Origin: Nisaea sediminum
Lineage (GTDB): Bacteria; Pseudomonadota; Alphaproteobacteria; Thalassobaculales; Thalassobaculaceae
Direction: 5' to 3'
Assembly (NCBI RefSeq): GCF_014904705.1
Contig: NZ_JACZCQ010000016.1
Coordinates: 31,144 to 95,143 of the forward strand
Length of the DNA: 64,000 bases
The position numbers and the translations under genes are program-made. The notes beneath the pieces are model-generated. The model ran no database searches, was not told where the DNA came from, and saw only the letters and a list, made by a program, of their open reading frames with translations. Below, in pieces: positions 49,191 to 59,700 of this stretch (within the stretch, counting starts at the first letter, position 1; each line of letters starts with the position of its first letter).

Positions 49191-49511
49191 TTACGAGCCC
49201 GCAACCGCACAAACAGGAGCGAAACCCGTCTCTCGTTCGAGGATCGACCAGAAAATGGGGAACACGGCGGGGAGCGCGATTGCGGCTGCCAGCTTGAATT
49301 TCCTGAAAGCGGCAAAGATCAACGCGAGCGCGCCGATCGTGGCGCCATAGAGGTAGGTCAACGCCCCGATCTGTATGCGGATCCAACAATAAGCACCCCA
49401 GCCCGCAAGCCAGTCCAAGGCCAGGCCGGCTAAGAGCACGAAAGCGAGGACGGCGAAGACGTTCCCGGTCCATCGCATCGGATTGCCGGTCGGCATATAC
49501 CTCTGATCCAT
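49191..49511 (-). CDS. Small membrane protein upstream of the coupling protein
   Basis: A 106-residue protein from the ATG giving MDQRYMPTGNPMRW, with GGGG eight bases upstream. It has about three hydrophobic segments (VFAVLAFVLLAGLALDWLAG, IGALTYLYGATIGALALIFA, LAAAIALPAVFPIFW). Its stop lies 44 bp before the coupling-protein start, so they are co-transcribed. It may be a mobilization accessory protein similar in position to TraG partners; family not recognised. Confidence 0.7.
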   Translation of the reverse strand: MDQRYMPTGNPMRWTGNVFAVLAFVLLAGLALDWLAGWGAYCWIRIQIGALTYLYGATIGALALIFAAFRKFKLAAAIALPAVFPIFWSILERETGFAPVCAVAGS

Positions 49512-49596
49512 GAATTTACCCCAAAGAAAGACTCGTATTGATTGTATTGTCTGATTAATCTTCGCGCATTGAAAGGGGCTATTTGGGGAGTGGGGA

Positions 49597-50370
49597 ATGG
49601 GACTCTTCAGCAGGATCAGATCCGGCATCGATGCGCATAACGCCAAACTCAAGGCTCGCGAGGATCAGCGCATCGCTGATTTGATGCGCCGCGCGGAGGA
49701 AAGTGAAAGACGCCGAGAAGTCGAAGCCGAGCGCCAACAGCAGGCTGCACTCCAGCGGCTAAAAGATCTCTGTGTGACGTTCACCGATCCGAGCAATCAA
49801 TTGTCGATCGATGTCTCCGCGTTCTTCGCGCTCTACGACAAACCTCATCGACTTAAAGCGCCTTACGTCGATCGCTTCGCCGGCCAACACAGCGGCGTCC
49901 AGATGCACAGCAACACGGCGATGGTGGGTTCCATCATCGGCGCCAGCGCAACGGCATATCGCCGGTCATCACTGGAGTTCGGCATGGAGAACTTTGAGCT
50001 TGCCCGATACGTCTATGACCTAAGCGCGCAAGAAATCGCCATGCTGAAGATCACAAATTTCCTGCATGGCTTGGGAGAGATTAACGACGCGCACTTCAAC
50101 AGCGTCTCCTGCGCGGTTCTCTTCAATCGGGGCGATTGCATTCTGCGACCGGCCAAAAACCAGAAGACAGGAGCCCCGGTAAAGGCAACCAACATTCAGG
50201 AAATGGCCTGCCGCGCCTGCCTCCAGGACAATGTGCTTTCCGCTAAGGCTGCGTTCGATCCGGTGTTTCAGGTCGCTATGCGAACATGGAAAAAGATCAT
50301 GGCCGACGGCGAGCCGAGCGAGATCTCTGAGTTCCTCCTCGGTGAGCCGCTCTCCGTCATCATGAGCTGA
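49597..50370 (+). CDS. Protein of unknown function with N-terminal coiled coil
   Basis: A 257-residue protein. Residues 15-58 are strongly charged and helical (KAREDQRIADLMRRAEESER, then further Arg/Glu/Gln), a likely coiled coil; the rest is mixed and holds VQMHSNTAMVGSIIGASATAY and a Cys pair in MACRACLQDN. I do not recognise the family. It is divergent from the coupling-protein operon and its stop overlaps the start of the next small gene by one base, so the two are translated together. Confidence 0.7.
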   Translation: MGLFSRIRSGIDAHNAKLKAREDQRIADLMRRAEESERRREVEAERQQQAALQRLKDLCVTFTDPSNQLSIDVSAFFALYDKPHRLKAPYVDRFAGQHSGVQMHSNTAMVGSIIGASATAYRRSSLEFGMENFELARYVYDLSAQEIAMLKITNFLHGLGEINDAHFNSVSCAVLFNRGDCILRPAKNQKTGAPVKATNIQEMACRACLQDNVLSAKAAFDPVFQVAMRTWKKIMADGEPSEISEFLLGEPLSVIMS

Positions 50371-50570
50371 TGGAAAGCTTCATCCGCATGATCGCTCAGC
50401 TTGCGGCACTGGTGATGCGGTTAACCGTCCAGATCCTCGTGGCAATGATTCAAGGGGCCGTCGCCCTGATAATGGCACTGATCGAGTTTCGCCCGCGCGC
50501 TGCAAGACGCCTCCCCCAAGACCCCGCCGACAATCGGCGGGGTCCAAGTGGTCGATCGCCTAGAAGATGA
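50370..50570 (+). CDS. Small hydrophobic protein
   Basis: A 66-residue protein: one long hydrophobic region (residues 6-40, LAALVMRLTVQILVAMIQG and following) and a very basic Arg/Pro-rich tail. Its ATG shares the A of the TGA of the preceding gene, showing coupling. The end overlaps the RTX gene on the other strand by 11 bp. It could be a small transmembrane partner of the coiled-coil protein. Confidence 0.55.
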   Translation: MESFIRMIAQLAALVMRLTVQILVAMIQGAVALIMALIEFRPRAARRLPQDPADNRRGPSGRSPRR

Positions 50571-51534
50571 ACCCGATATCGGATTTATCGACCTGAACGC
50601 CGACAAGCTCCACGATGTCGCGGAATTCATCGCTTCCAGGCGCCGCACGCACGAAGGTGCTGCCATCCCGTACTTCGACCTCGATCTGCTCGTCTCGGGA
50701 GATAACGAAGAGGTTTGAAGCCCTCACGAGATCAACGTCGATCGTTTCGCCTTTCTCGAAGTCGAAGATCTGGTCCACGTCCGTGTCGTAGATACCTCGA
50801 TTGCCAAAGCGGAACACATCGGCACCAGCACCGCCATACAGCTGATCTACGCCGCGCTCACCATGGAGGGTGTCATCACCGCTGCCGCCGCGCAGCACGT
50901 CGTTCCCTGAACCGCCGGACAGCGCATCGTTTCCCCGATTGCCGTTGATCGTGTCATCCCCGTTGTTCCCGAGCATTAGGTCGTTACCCTGACCGCCATA
51001 GAGCGTGTCAGCACCATCGCCACCAATCACATCGTCATTGCCGAGGTTGCCGTAAAGCATATCGCCGGCCGTGTCGTTGCCAGCACCTCTGATGACATCG
51101 TTGCCCTGGCCGCCGAAGATGGTGTCGCTGCCATTCCCGCCGACAAGCACATCATTCCCAGCGTTTCCGTAGATGAGATCGGCACCGTCGAACGCGGAAA
51201 CCGTGTCGTTGCCTTGACCTCCATACATGGTGTCACGCTCTTCGGCAGGGCTCGATCCTGAAGCTCCCGCATCATAGAGAAGATCATCGCCCTGATTGCC
51301 GTAGAGCAGGTCTGCGCCGCCCGAGCCTGTCAGTTCGTCATTGCCCTGACCGCCGAAAAGCGTGTCGTTGCCAAAGCCGCCGTGGAGGTCATCATTCCCT
51401 CGGTTGCCATAGAGGAGGTCATCACCGGAGTAGGTGGCGACGAAATCGTTACCGTCGAGCGCGAACACCGTGTCACGTCCATCGGTTCCGAGTAGAAAAA
51501 AGTCCGAGCTATTGGTGCCGTTGATAACAGGCAT
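50560..51534 (-). CDS. Small RTX calcium-binding protein
   Basis: A 324-residue, acidic protein made almost wholly of GGxGxDxLxG nonapeptide repeats (about 15-245) with alternating YGN and YGG units. It ends in a serralysin-type C-terminal segment (ADVFRFGNRGIYDTDVDQIF and DFEKGETIDV), which carries the type I secretion signal in relatives. The start has AGGAG upstream. There is no enzyme domain. The repeat style is the same as in the N-terminal arrays of the giant RTX protein, so the T1SS at 29.7-33.6 kb is a likely exporter. It is cargo of the mobilizable element with no transporter of its own. Confidence 0.9.
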   Translation of the reverse strand: MPVINGTNSSDFFLLGTDGRDTVFALDGNDFVATYSGDDLLYGNRGNDDLHGGFGNDTLFGGQGNDELTGSGGADLLYGNQGDDLLYDAGASGSSPAEERDTMYGGQGNDTVSAFDGADLIYGNAGNDVLVGGNGSDTIFGGQGNDVIRGAGNDTAGDMLYGNLGNDDVIGGDGADTLYGGQGNDLMLGNNGDDTINGNRGNDALSGGSGNDVLRGGSGDDTLHGERGVDQLYGGAGADVFRFGNRGIYDTDVDQIFDFEKGETIDVDLVRASNLFVISRDEQIEVEVRDGSTFVRAAPGSDEFRDIVELVGVQVDKSDIGFIF

Positions 51535-51974
51535 GGCAGTCTCCTCATTTTCTTAGATTTAAGAAAGCGACGTGCCTTTGGCGGGAAATAAGATTCCGAG
51601 AAAGAGCACGCCGATTAGGCTCACAAATCTGCGAATTGCGAGCTGCGAACGTGCTCAACCACTAACGAGAATTTGTGGTCTCACGCGTATTGGGATGGGG
51701 TTAAGCAAAGGCTCTCTGACACATGAAATCCGACACGCGAGCCAAATATGCGGTGGCGAATTTAGAGAGCTGATTTTAGATACTTCTAGACGCACTGGTC
51801 GTGCAAAACGGCGCAACAATTCTTCTAAAAATATATTAAGAAGGGCTGTTTTGCATGGACCTAGTCGCTCATCTAGCTGTCTGGATCGCGCACTCAACTG
51901 AGCACGTTCGGCTAGTATGTTTAACAAGTGCGTGCGGCTCAAGCGGGAATATTCCATGCACGCTTCTCCTTCAC
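51535..51974. other. Intergenic stretch upstream of the small RTX gene
   Basis: About 440 bp with no supported gene. Overlapping short frames on both strands show no family pattern. It should hold the promoter of the RTX gene. Confidence 0.5.
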
Positions 51975-52002
51975 AAAAGAAAAGCGGGGCTCACGCCCCG
52001 CT
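51975..52002 (-). terminator. Terminator of the small Gly/His-rich gene
   Basis: AGCGGGGC and GCCCCGCT with a 4-base loop, followed on the minus strand by TTTTCTTTT. A good intrinsic terminator 22 bp past the stop codon. Confidence 0.85.
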
Positions 52003-52023
52003 GAAGTTTCTCGGGACGTGGGT

Positions 52024-52245
52024 TCAGAAACCGGCTTTGCCTTTGCCGCCGCCGGATTTGAAACCGCCGGCTTTGTCGAAGTTCATCCGGCCAGTGGTGC
52101 CGGTGTGCTTGCCGCCGGCGGTGTGATGACTGGTAACGCCACGACTGTTGGTATGGCTGTGACCGGTGTATTTGCCATTGCCGTTGTAGTGATTGGTCCG
52201 GCCTTGGCCGTTGGACTTGGAGTACCCTTTACCGAAAACAGACAT
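52024..52245 (-). CDS. Small basic Gly/His/Asn-rich protein
   Basis: A 73-residue protein starting MSVFGKGYSKSNGQGRTNHY, with GAGAGG seven bases upstream. It is low-complexity, rich in Gly, His, Thr and Lys (HSHTNSRGVTSHH, then GGFKSGGGKGKAGF), with no membrane segment, and could bind nucleic acid or metal. Strong ribosome binding site and its own terminator make it a real gene. It reads away from the potentially invertible segment upstream, so its expression may depend on that segment's orientation. Confidence 0.65.
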   Translation of the reverse strand: MSVFGKGYSKSNGQGRTNHYNGNGKYTGHSHTNSRGVTSHHTAGGKHTGTTGRMNFDKAGGFKSGGGKGKAGF

Positions 52246-52305
52246 GAGACACCTCTCGGGCTGGAGTGCAGAAGTGCGATGCCGCAAGGAGGGGAGAAGC
52301 AAGAA

Positions 52306-52329
52306 ATAAAAAAAAGCGCCACTTGCGCT
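52306..52329 (-). terminator. Terminator-like hairpin in the leader of the Gly/His-rich gene
   Basis: On the minus strand AGCGC, five bases, GCGCT, then eight T. It lies 61-84 bp upstream of the start codon of the 73-residue gene, between it and the recombination site, so it could attenuate or insulate transcription from the segment. Confidence 0.5.
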
Positions 52330-52344
52330 GTTTTATTACGATCA

Positions 52345-52370
52345 CCTGACATAACGCCCTTTGTGTCAGG
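52345..52370. other. Tyrosine-recombinase core site 1
   Basis: Left arm CCTGACATAA, 6-bp centre CGCCCT, right arm TTGTGTCAGG; the arms are inverted repeats matching at 9 of 10 positions. This is the standard crossover layout for tyrosine recombinases. A second site with the same centre in the opposite orientation lies at 52559-52582 beside the recombinase gene. The hairpin followed by CTTTTTT could alternatively act as a terminator on the plus strand. Confidence 0.65.
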
Positions 52371-52558
52371 CTTTTTTATTAGTTAACGCGCTTGAATTCT
52401 TCGAATCTAGATGTCAGACTCCCCTTGCGATCAACCGCAGCGAAGTGGAGCCCAAGCAAGAACGACTGATCCGATTACCCGGACCTCGCCTGCACTCTTC
52501 ATGAGTTAAAGGGTATTCCGCCACGAGTCCGCGACGAAGGCTCACCGGTGCGGTTAAC

Positions 52559-52582
52559 CCGACATAAAGGGCGTTATGACGG
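52559..52582. other. Tyrosine-recombinase core site 2
   Basis: Left arm CCGACATAA, centre AGGGCG, right arm TTATGACGG; arms match at 8 of 9 positions. Its centre is the exact reverse complement of the centre of site 1, so the two sites are in inverted orientation 188 bp apart. It lies 39 bp upstream of the recombinase start. Confidence 0.65.
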
Positions 52583-52621
52583 ACAAAGGAGGAAAGGTTT
52601 ACGGATCAGCGCGTTACACAA

Positions 52622-53584
52622 ATGGACTCTCTTCAAGGGCCGCGCGGCCCAAGCATCTCATTGCCGGCGATCGTGCGCGAAGCCGATCAGAATGCGATCC
52701 TCGCTTACCTCGAATTTTTTACCGTACGCATACGGAACCCGAATACGCGTTCGGCCTATCATCATGCCGTTCGGGCTTTTTTCACCTGGAGCCACGAAAA
52801 CGGCCTGACGCTCTCATCGGTGCGGCCAATCCATGTGGCCACCTATATCGAGATGTTGACGGAGATCCGGCAGCCGCAGACGGTTAAGCTGCACCTCGCG
52901 GCTATCCGCATGCTCTATGACTGGTTCGTCATCCAACAGGTTGTGCCGAGCAATCCCACGAGCCCCGTGAAGGGACCGCGCTATAGCATCCGAGTGGGCA
53001 AAACGCCTGTTCTGACCGCAGCAGAGGCGCGGCAACTCCTGGACTCGATCGAGACTGACACGCTGATAGGCCTTCGTGACCGCGCCCTCATCTCCTTCAT
53101 GCTCTACACTTTCGCCCGCGTCAGCGCGGCCGTCGGCGTCAATATCGGGGATCTGTTCGCCGAGGGCGGGCACACATGGGTCCGGCTGCGCGAAAAGGGA
53201 GGAAAGGACCACGTCATGCCGCTACACCCGGAACTGGAGGCTGACATCGGGGCATATTTGGGCGTCGTCCCGACCTCTGTCGTCAACATGCCTCTATTTC
53301 GTGCGATGGACCGACGAGGCGGCATATTCAGCGGTAGACGTCTCGATCGCAGAGATGCTTGGGCTATTGTACAGAGACGACGGAAAGCTTCTGGATTGGC
53401 AACCCACACAACCTGTCATTCATTTCGAGCCTCCGGCATAACAGCATTCCTTGAAAACGGAGGGAGTATCGAATTGGCATCAATTATGGCAGCCCATTCG
53501 AACACACGAACCACCAGCCTATATGACCGAAGAACGCTAATTGATCAAAATACGATAAAAAATATACTTTTTGATTTCTTATAA
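52622..53584 (+). CDS. Tyrosine-type site-specific recombinase (Xer-like)
   Basis: A 320-residue recombinase with a SAM-like N-terminal core-binding domain (about 20-110) and a C-terminal catalytic domain. Catalytic positions are visible: Arg in TFARVSAAVG, Lys in REKGGKDHVMPLH, HSFR in CHSFRASG, His in AAHSNTRTTS and the nucleophile Tyr in SLYDRR. It is distinct from the element's integrase at 62.6 kb. With two inverted core sites directly upstream it is likely a DNA invertase or resolvase. The last 60 codons and the sequence after are AT-rich. Confidence 0.88.
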   Translation: MDSLQGPRGPSISLPAIVREADQNAILAYLEFFTVRIRNPNTRSAYHHAVRAFFTWSHENGLTLSSVRPIHVATYIEMLTEIRQPQTVKLHLAAIRMLYDWFVIQQVVPSNPTSPVKGPRYSIRVGKTPVLTAAEARQLLDSIETDTLIGLRDRALISFMLYTFARVSAAVGVNIGDLFAEGGHTWVRLREKGGKDHVMPLHPELEADIGAYLGVVPTSVVNMPLFRAMDRRGGIFSGRRLDRRDAWAIVQRRRKASGLATHTTCHSFRASGITAFLENGGSIELASIMAAHSNTRTTSLYDRRTLIDQNTIKNILFDFL

Positions 53585-53755
53585 AAAATTTCAACAATCT
53601 TTCTTTTATTATTTTTCCTTATACAATCAATAAAATCTATTTACGATAACGCGAGGAATCATAAATACCATTAAAGTAGAAATTTGACTGACTATCCGTG
53701 ATAAATCCGTTAGTTGTGAGAGCATATTTCTACTTTTTCTGGTCCAGATAAGCAA

Positions 53756-56700
53756 ATGGCTGGTTATAAAGCGACAGAGATCCGAAAGCCTTCAAACGAC
53801 AAAGAGTTTGAAGAAAATTGCGTTGTTCTATTTAGAGAAATCCTCTCGGATCCACATGTTAAGACCGTCGGCACCTCAGGGCAGGGGCAAGATGGCGTAG
53901 ATGTTGTTGGAAACAGATTTAGCGACCCTGAGCATATTGTCGGAATACAATGCAAACTAAAAACAGGAAAGTCGAGGCTCCACGAATCCGAAGTTAAAGA
54001 AGAAGTTAAAAAGGCACTTAAATATACCCCTCCGCTACGCGAATATATCATTGTCGCAACATCTAAAGATGACACGAAACTTGATCAACTCGCTCAAAGA
54101 CTCGCCATTGAGCAAGAAAGAGCGGGACGATCACTCCGGATTACTGTCTGGGGCTGGGATACCCTCTGCCAGAAAATCAACCAACATGATGCCGCCAAGG
54201 AAGCCTTCGACCCTGGACACAGTCCTGCAATAGCCGCCAACACAAAGAGGTTGGAGGCGATCGAAGCGAATCAAGCCAAAGCCGCGACTAGCAGTCAGAT
54301 TGATCAGCTTTCCCGAAAACTGGACTCTCAGCTGCCGCCAATGGCCGGCGTACTTTCAGAGGAGTATGCAAACAAGACGGCCCAACGTGAGCTTAGAGAC
54401 ATCCTCATAAAGCGAGGGTTTGTTGGCTCAGATACTGGCAGCGAACTAGCTAAGCTGGCTGAGCGTGTAATATCAGGAGATCTGGCTCTGACGTCAGACC
54501 GACTACGTGCAGAGATTTCCGATCGAGCGGTACGCGCCAACTGGACAGACACCCCAATCGAGCAACTGAAGTTTTGGTTGGAATCCTCTGCGCGACTTGA
54601 TCCCAATAGGGATCTGACTATTGCAAGGGCGCTCCTTAAAGCGGCTGAGGGTAGTAGCGACGAAGCTCTTCGAGCATTACGTTCGCGACTCGACCCTGAT
54701 AGCCGTGCAGCATTGATGGGCGTCCTTGACCAAACCCATGGCCAGGGCCACGGGCTAAACTGGGTTTTAGATCAGGAACTGTCTTCCTCTGATCTTTCGC
54801 CAATGGGCATTCATAATGTCTTAGTACAGCTCTCGCTAAATGAGAGATTCGACGCCGCAATCGAATTCATCAACGATGTTCCCGAGCCCTATTTTGAAGA
54901 GGCTCCCGTCTTACTGCTGATCCGATCGGAACTGCGCCTAGCATCAATCCTCCCGCGTGATCGCCGAAGGATTATCTTCAAGGGACTGCCAATTGCTTTG
55001 TCACGAATTGGTTTTGAGCCCGGCCCTCGCGGGCAAACGACGCTTAAAGAAGCGCTTGGCGATCTATATCGGCTGGAACGATTTCTCGATGGCTTCAGTA
55101 TCGACGTCATCCCTCAGTATGTAGAAAACTTGATTCTATGGATTTCGCTCGAGAATGAAGAAACACGAGACGCAGCTCTCGATCGATTGAAAGCCGAACT
55201 AAGCGACCCAAACCGGACCTATTCCAGAGTAGGATTCGCGTTATCTTATGGCGTGCCTTTTGATCAAGACGCTCTTATGCGTAGTCTCTCAGCCCAAAAA
55301 TCCGTTGGCGGCTGGACAGAAGATCAAACGACCGCCGTCATCGCAATCGCAGTCCATGCGGAAAATGCCGAAAAGATCTGCAACCTTTTCGACCTTCACG
55401 GAGAGGAAATCCTAAAGTCAGAAGCGATCGGCAAATCGCTCATTTGGCGCTTAAGAATTGAAGCTCTTGCGAGATGCTCGCGTTTCGGAGAAGCCTATGA
55501 GTTATTAAAAAATGAAGCGTCAAAGGTATTCGACCCGAGTGACGCATCAGAAATTCTCGATCTTATTGAAAGCATTGAAAACAAAGATGAAATCGGACGC
55601 TTGCGACACCGATATGAAAAAGAAAAAAATACGACCGACCTACGATTATTGATTGAGCAACTAAAATTAAATGGCGAAAAATCGGACCTAGCGCATTTCA
55701 CATTAATCCTCGCTAACGAAACAAATGGGTACGACGATTTTAGTACAGCTCTGAAATGCTTGTACGACGATGAGCGTTTTGAAGATGCTATTTTACTCTG
55801 CGATAAGTTTGATGCCTTTATCCAGAATTCCATTGAACTCCGACTGATCAAAGGTTGGGCTCTTTGTCGATTGGGACGCGTGATGGAAGCTCGCGAAATC
55901 AGTCGATCTATTCCTCTCGATGCCGGCTCTGGCAGCGCCCGCGAACTTGCAATTATGACAGCGGTAGAAAGCGGTGATTGGGGCGACCTACAGAGGATTC
56001 TCGCGCATGAAGCCGCTCGCTCTAACGAGTTGCCTATAAATGATCTAATCCGGCTCTCCCTTTTTGCTCACGAATTGGATAGCCACTATGTGAACCATTT
56101 CAGGGATGCCGCACTTACGCGGGAGCCAGAAAATCCTGAAGTGAATCTTAGTGCTTACAGACTCGCTATCGTACGCGGGACAGAGGCCGAGACGGACTGG
56201 CTTGAGAAGGCAATACAGACCTCTGGTCCCGATGGGCCGGTACAGCGTGTCTCGATCAAAGAAATGCTAGAACGCCTTCCTCAATGGAATGATCGCTCCA
56301 GAAACATTGAAGAAAAACTTCAACGCGCCGAGATCCCTTGCTTTATTGCTGCATCTGCAGTCAATCGCCAAATATTAGATAGGACACTGGGCCAAGCAAT
56401 TAGAAATCTGGAGCGAGATCAGAGTTTGGTGCCATATCCGGTCTTTGCTGCCGCCGGTCACGGCCGCATGTGTGATCTTAGTAATATCGATACCGTCGCT
56501 TTCGACATCTCTGCCTTAATTTCTCTACACCATCTTGGTTTACTTGAGCGTGCACTCAAATCAGTTCAGACCCCCTTGATTGCACCATCAACCCTCCACC
56601 TCCTTCTTCTTGAGCGACAACGCTTGAACGATTACCAGCGTTCGCAGGTTAAGAAGGCTGAGCGCCTACTCTCTCTGGTGAATAACCGCGAGCTTAAAGA

Positions 56701-59700
56701 AATGCAGCTCAGTTCAACGCCATCAATCGCTCAAGCTGCAGAGATATCGGACGATCTCGCTGCAATGATTGCGGCGGCCGACCAAGATGGCGGCCTGGTA
56801 GTGACACGAGCGCCCATTCCCAAGAGGGGATCTCTGCTAGAAGAGTGCGTTGATGTCAGTGTATTTCCCTCAGTGTTGACCGATACGCATTCTGTGCTGA
56901 CGTTCCTACGCTCAAAAGGCGCCATCGAGGAAAAAATTGACGAAGCCGCTACCCACTACCTCAGTAATGTCGATGTGGGCTGGCCTTCGCCCCTCGCTAT
57001 TTCTGACAAGCAAAATATCTACCTTGATGATATTGCGGTAACCTACTTAGATTTTGTCGGAATACTTCACCCTCTAACTCGTTTTGTTAAGGCCGTATAC
57101 ATTCATCCTGATATCGTGCGTTTGGCTCGCGATACGATCAAATACCAAGCGCAAACTAGTCAGTTGGTTAAAGCGATCGACGAAATTCGAGAGATAATCC
57201 AACGGCTACTTGACTCTAGAAAGCTGAATTTCACGTCGCGACGTCTATCTTCGGGGGAAGATTCCGATGGAGATTTGGCCGAAGCATCTCCAACGCCGAC
57301 CATGGATCTACTGTCAGATGTGTCAGGCGCAGATGCCGTAGTCGTAGACGATCGGTACCTCAATCACTCGCCGACTTGGACTGACCGCAAAGGTCACACT
57401 TGTAACACTTCAAATGTATTCGACGTCATCGATCTTGTATTCACAGGCAAGCCTTCCGGCGCACCAGATCAAAAGGCACGCTGGCAATCACGGCAGAATC
57501 TCCGGAAGGCAGGTTTCTACGCCGCGCCCCTTGAAACTGACGAGTTGTTAGCAAAAATTCTCGCCGCGCCGATTGCCGAAGGCCAACTGGTCGAGACACT
57601 GGAACTGCGCGCAATTCGCGATAGCATCCTGCTTCCCTTGATGACGCCCTGCTTTGCGCCCATCGATCGACCTTGGTTTGATAACGTCCGGATGGCAGTG
57701 GTCCAGGCTCTGCGTTCAGTATGGACGGAACCTCATGATCTAGATCACGCTATCGCGAGGTCGGATTGGATGTTTGACCTGTTGCCGGTGCCTACGGAGT
57801 GGATCCATGATCCGACAAACGCAGATCATTGGCGAGTCGCTGAAGCTCAGACTGCCGGACAGTTGGGAGCGATCACTGTCTCTATCAATTTGCAAGGTGA
57901 GCGCAGGGCCGCATTTCACCAATGGGTTAGCCAACGGATCACTTCCTCACTCCGTCGTTACCGAGGCCACATTTGGAATACGTTGCTTGAATTCACTAAG
58001 AATATGATTGAGCAACATTCAAATGATCTAGCGAAAGACATCGAGCAATCCAGCACTCAAATGGCCGCTTTATTTCTACTCGATTCCATTCCCATCGAAA
58101 TGCGCGAAGAATTACTTTCCGATAGCGCGCTCTGCAAGCGGCTCAACATTGACACTACTACCTTCGTAAACCTAAGCTCGGGCATTAAGATAACGCAAAA
58201 TGAGCTCTTCCGTGCCGCGCAAAATGCCGTCGATAATAAAAAAACGGCCAAGATTAACCTTTCAAATGGAAAAACCATCCACGCTCAAGTGAGGTGCCGT
58301 GACGGCCGTACCGCTGAAATCAAAATTAAGGGAATTTGGTTCACACTTGACGATGTCGCACCAGCATCACGTAAAGCGATAATCCGCCAAACCGCCATTG
58401 GCCGTCTCCTCGCCGAGTTTCCTCTTTCCGAATTAGACGAAAATTTTTGGAGAGATGCCGGACAAAAGGGCGCGCTAACGTCCGATCTGTTTTTCAAATT
58501 TAAGCAATCCGTATCGAGTACGCCTGAGGCGCTTCATCGCTTTATTCAGTCCACAACAACGTTCAGTTCTGAAAACCTTGTCCCTGAAAATCTCTCGTAT
58601 TGCAGTGCGCTCCTTGCCCTGCCGACGGATGGGGCATCTTTCGAAGATTATATAGTTGGACCGCTACGACTAGAGCGTGAAAGCCTTATCAAACGCCACC
58701 CACAAGTCGCCCTCCGGCGTATCGCTTTTAGTTCGATCGCGGATGCGTTGGTGCCGCATGATTTGCTGGATGGCTATGGTTTTGACGACATATCAGACCT
58801 TCTCGACGCGGATGATCCGTTCTCGCTGATATTCGGGTTTCAAATTTGCGCCGCGCGGCTGGAAATTGATCCCAGATATGAAGAGCTCGGCAGCAAGTTC
58901 CTTCACAAAGCCATCGCTGATGAAGCGGCGTTGACCCGCTGCCAAATCGCTTCGGGCGTTTCTATCCTGGCAATGCAACATTTGGCAGAGAATCCAGAGC
59001 ACTCGGGTTTTCCCGTCTTCTGGAGGCGCCTCCTCGCATTGACTCACGCCGGCCTAGTTACAGACGCGATGAATGGCATCAAAGATGGGAGCGGCTTCTT
59101 TGATTGGGTAATTCAGGGGAATGCTTTTGAATATGTCTGGCTTAGCTTGCTCGATCGGCAATCTGCCCCGCGGTGGAAGTCTGATTGGATACTCCCAGAG
59201 CAGCTTTATGCAGAAACGATTGGCCGCGCTGTTAATGCATTCGGTCGGCTACCTCAAGATCAGCAACCTGCTGAATGGAAAAGTATCCTTACATCCGCTG
59301 TGAAAGCCTCGGAAGGTAAGCCTAAATCGGGCTATCATTTCTTTCCTGGACCGCTGGATGAGTTCATCGAACATCCGACTGAAAAACTCCCTGACGAGAT
59401 GCTGCAATCGATCAAAGACGGAATGGCAAGCGCCCAACCGATTAATGATGTCCCCGGATTAATGCATATTGCATATACTTCTAAACCTCCGGCGGACCTG
59501 TTATCTTGCATCGTAGAAAGAGTGAAAGGAAATAGAGACAAGCCACTTGGCGAAAATGATTTCGAATTGTGGCTCCTCGAAATATTTGCTCATATTTCTG
59601 GTACCACTAAATCTGAAGAACTAGCATCAGCAGTTATGGAACGATGCTTCGACGAGGCAACGTCTTTTGAACCGAGAACAAACGCAACAGGCCTATTTGC

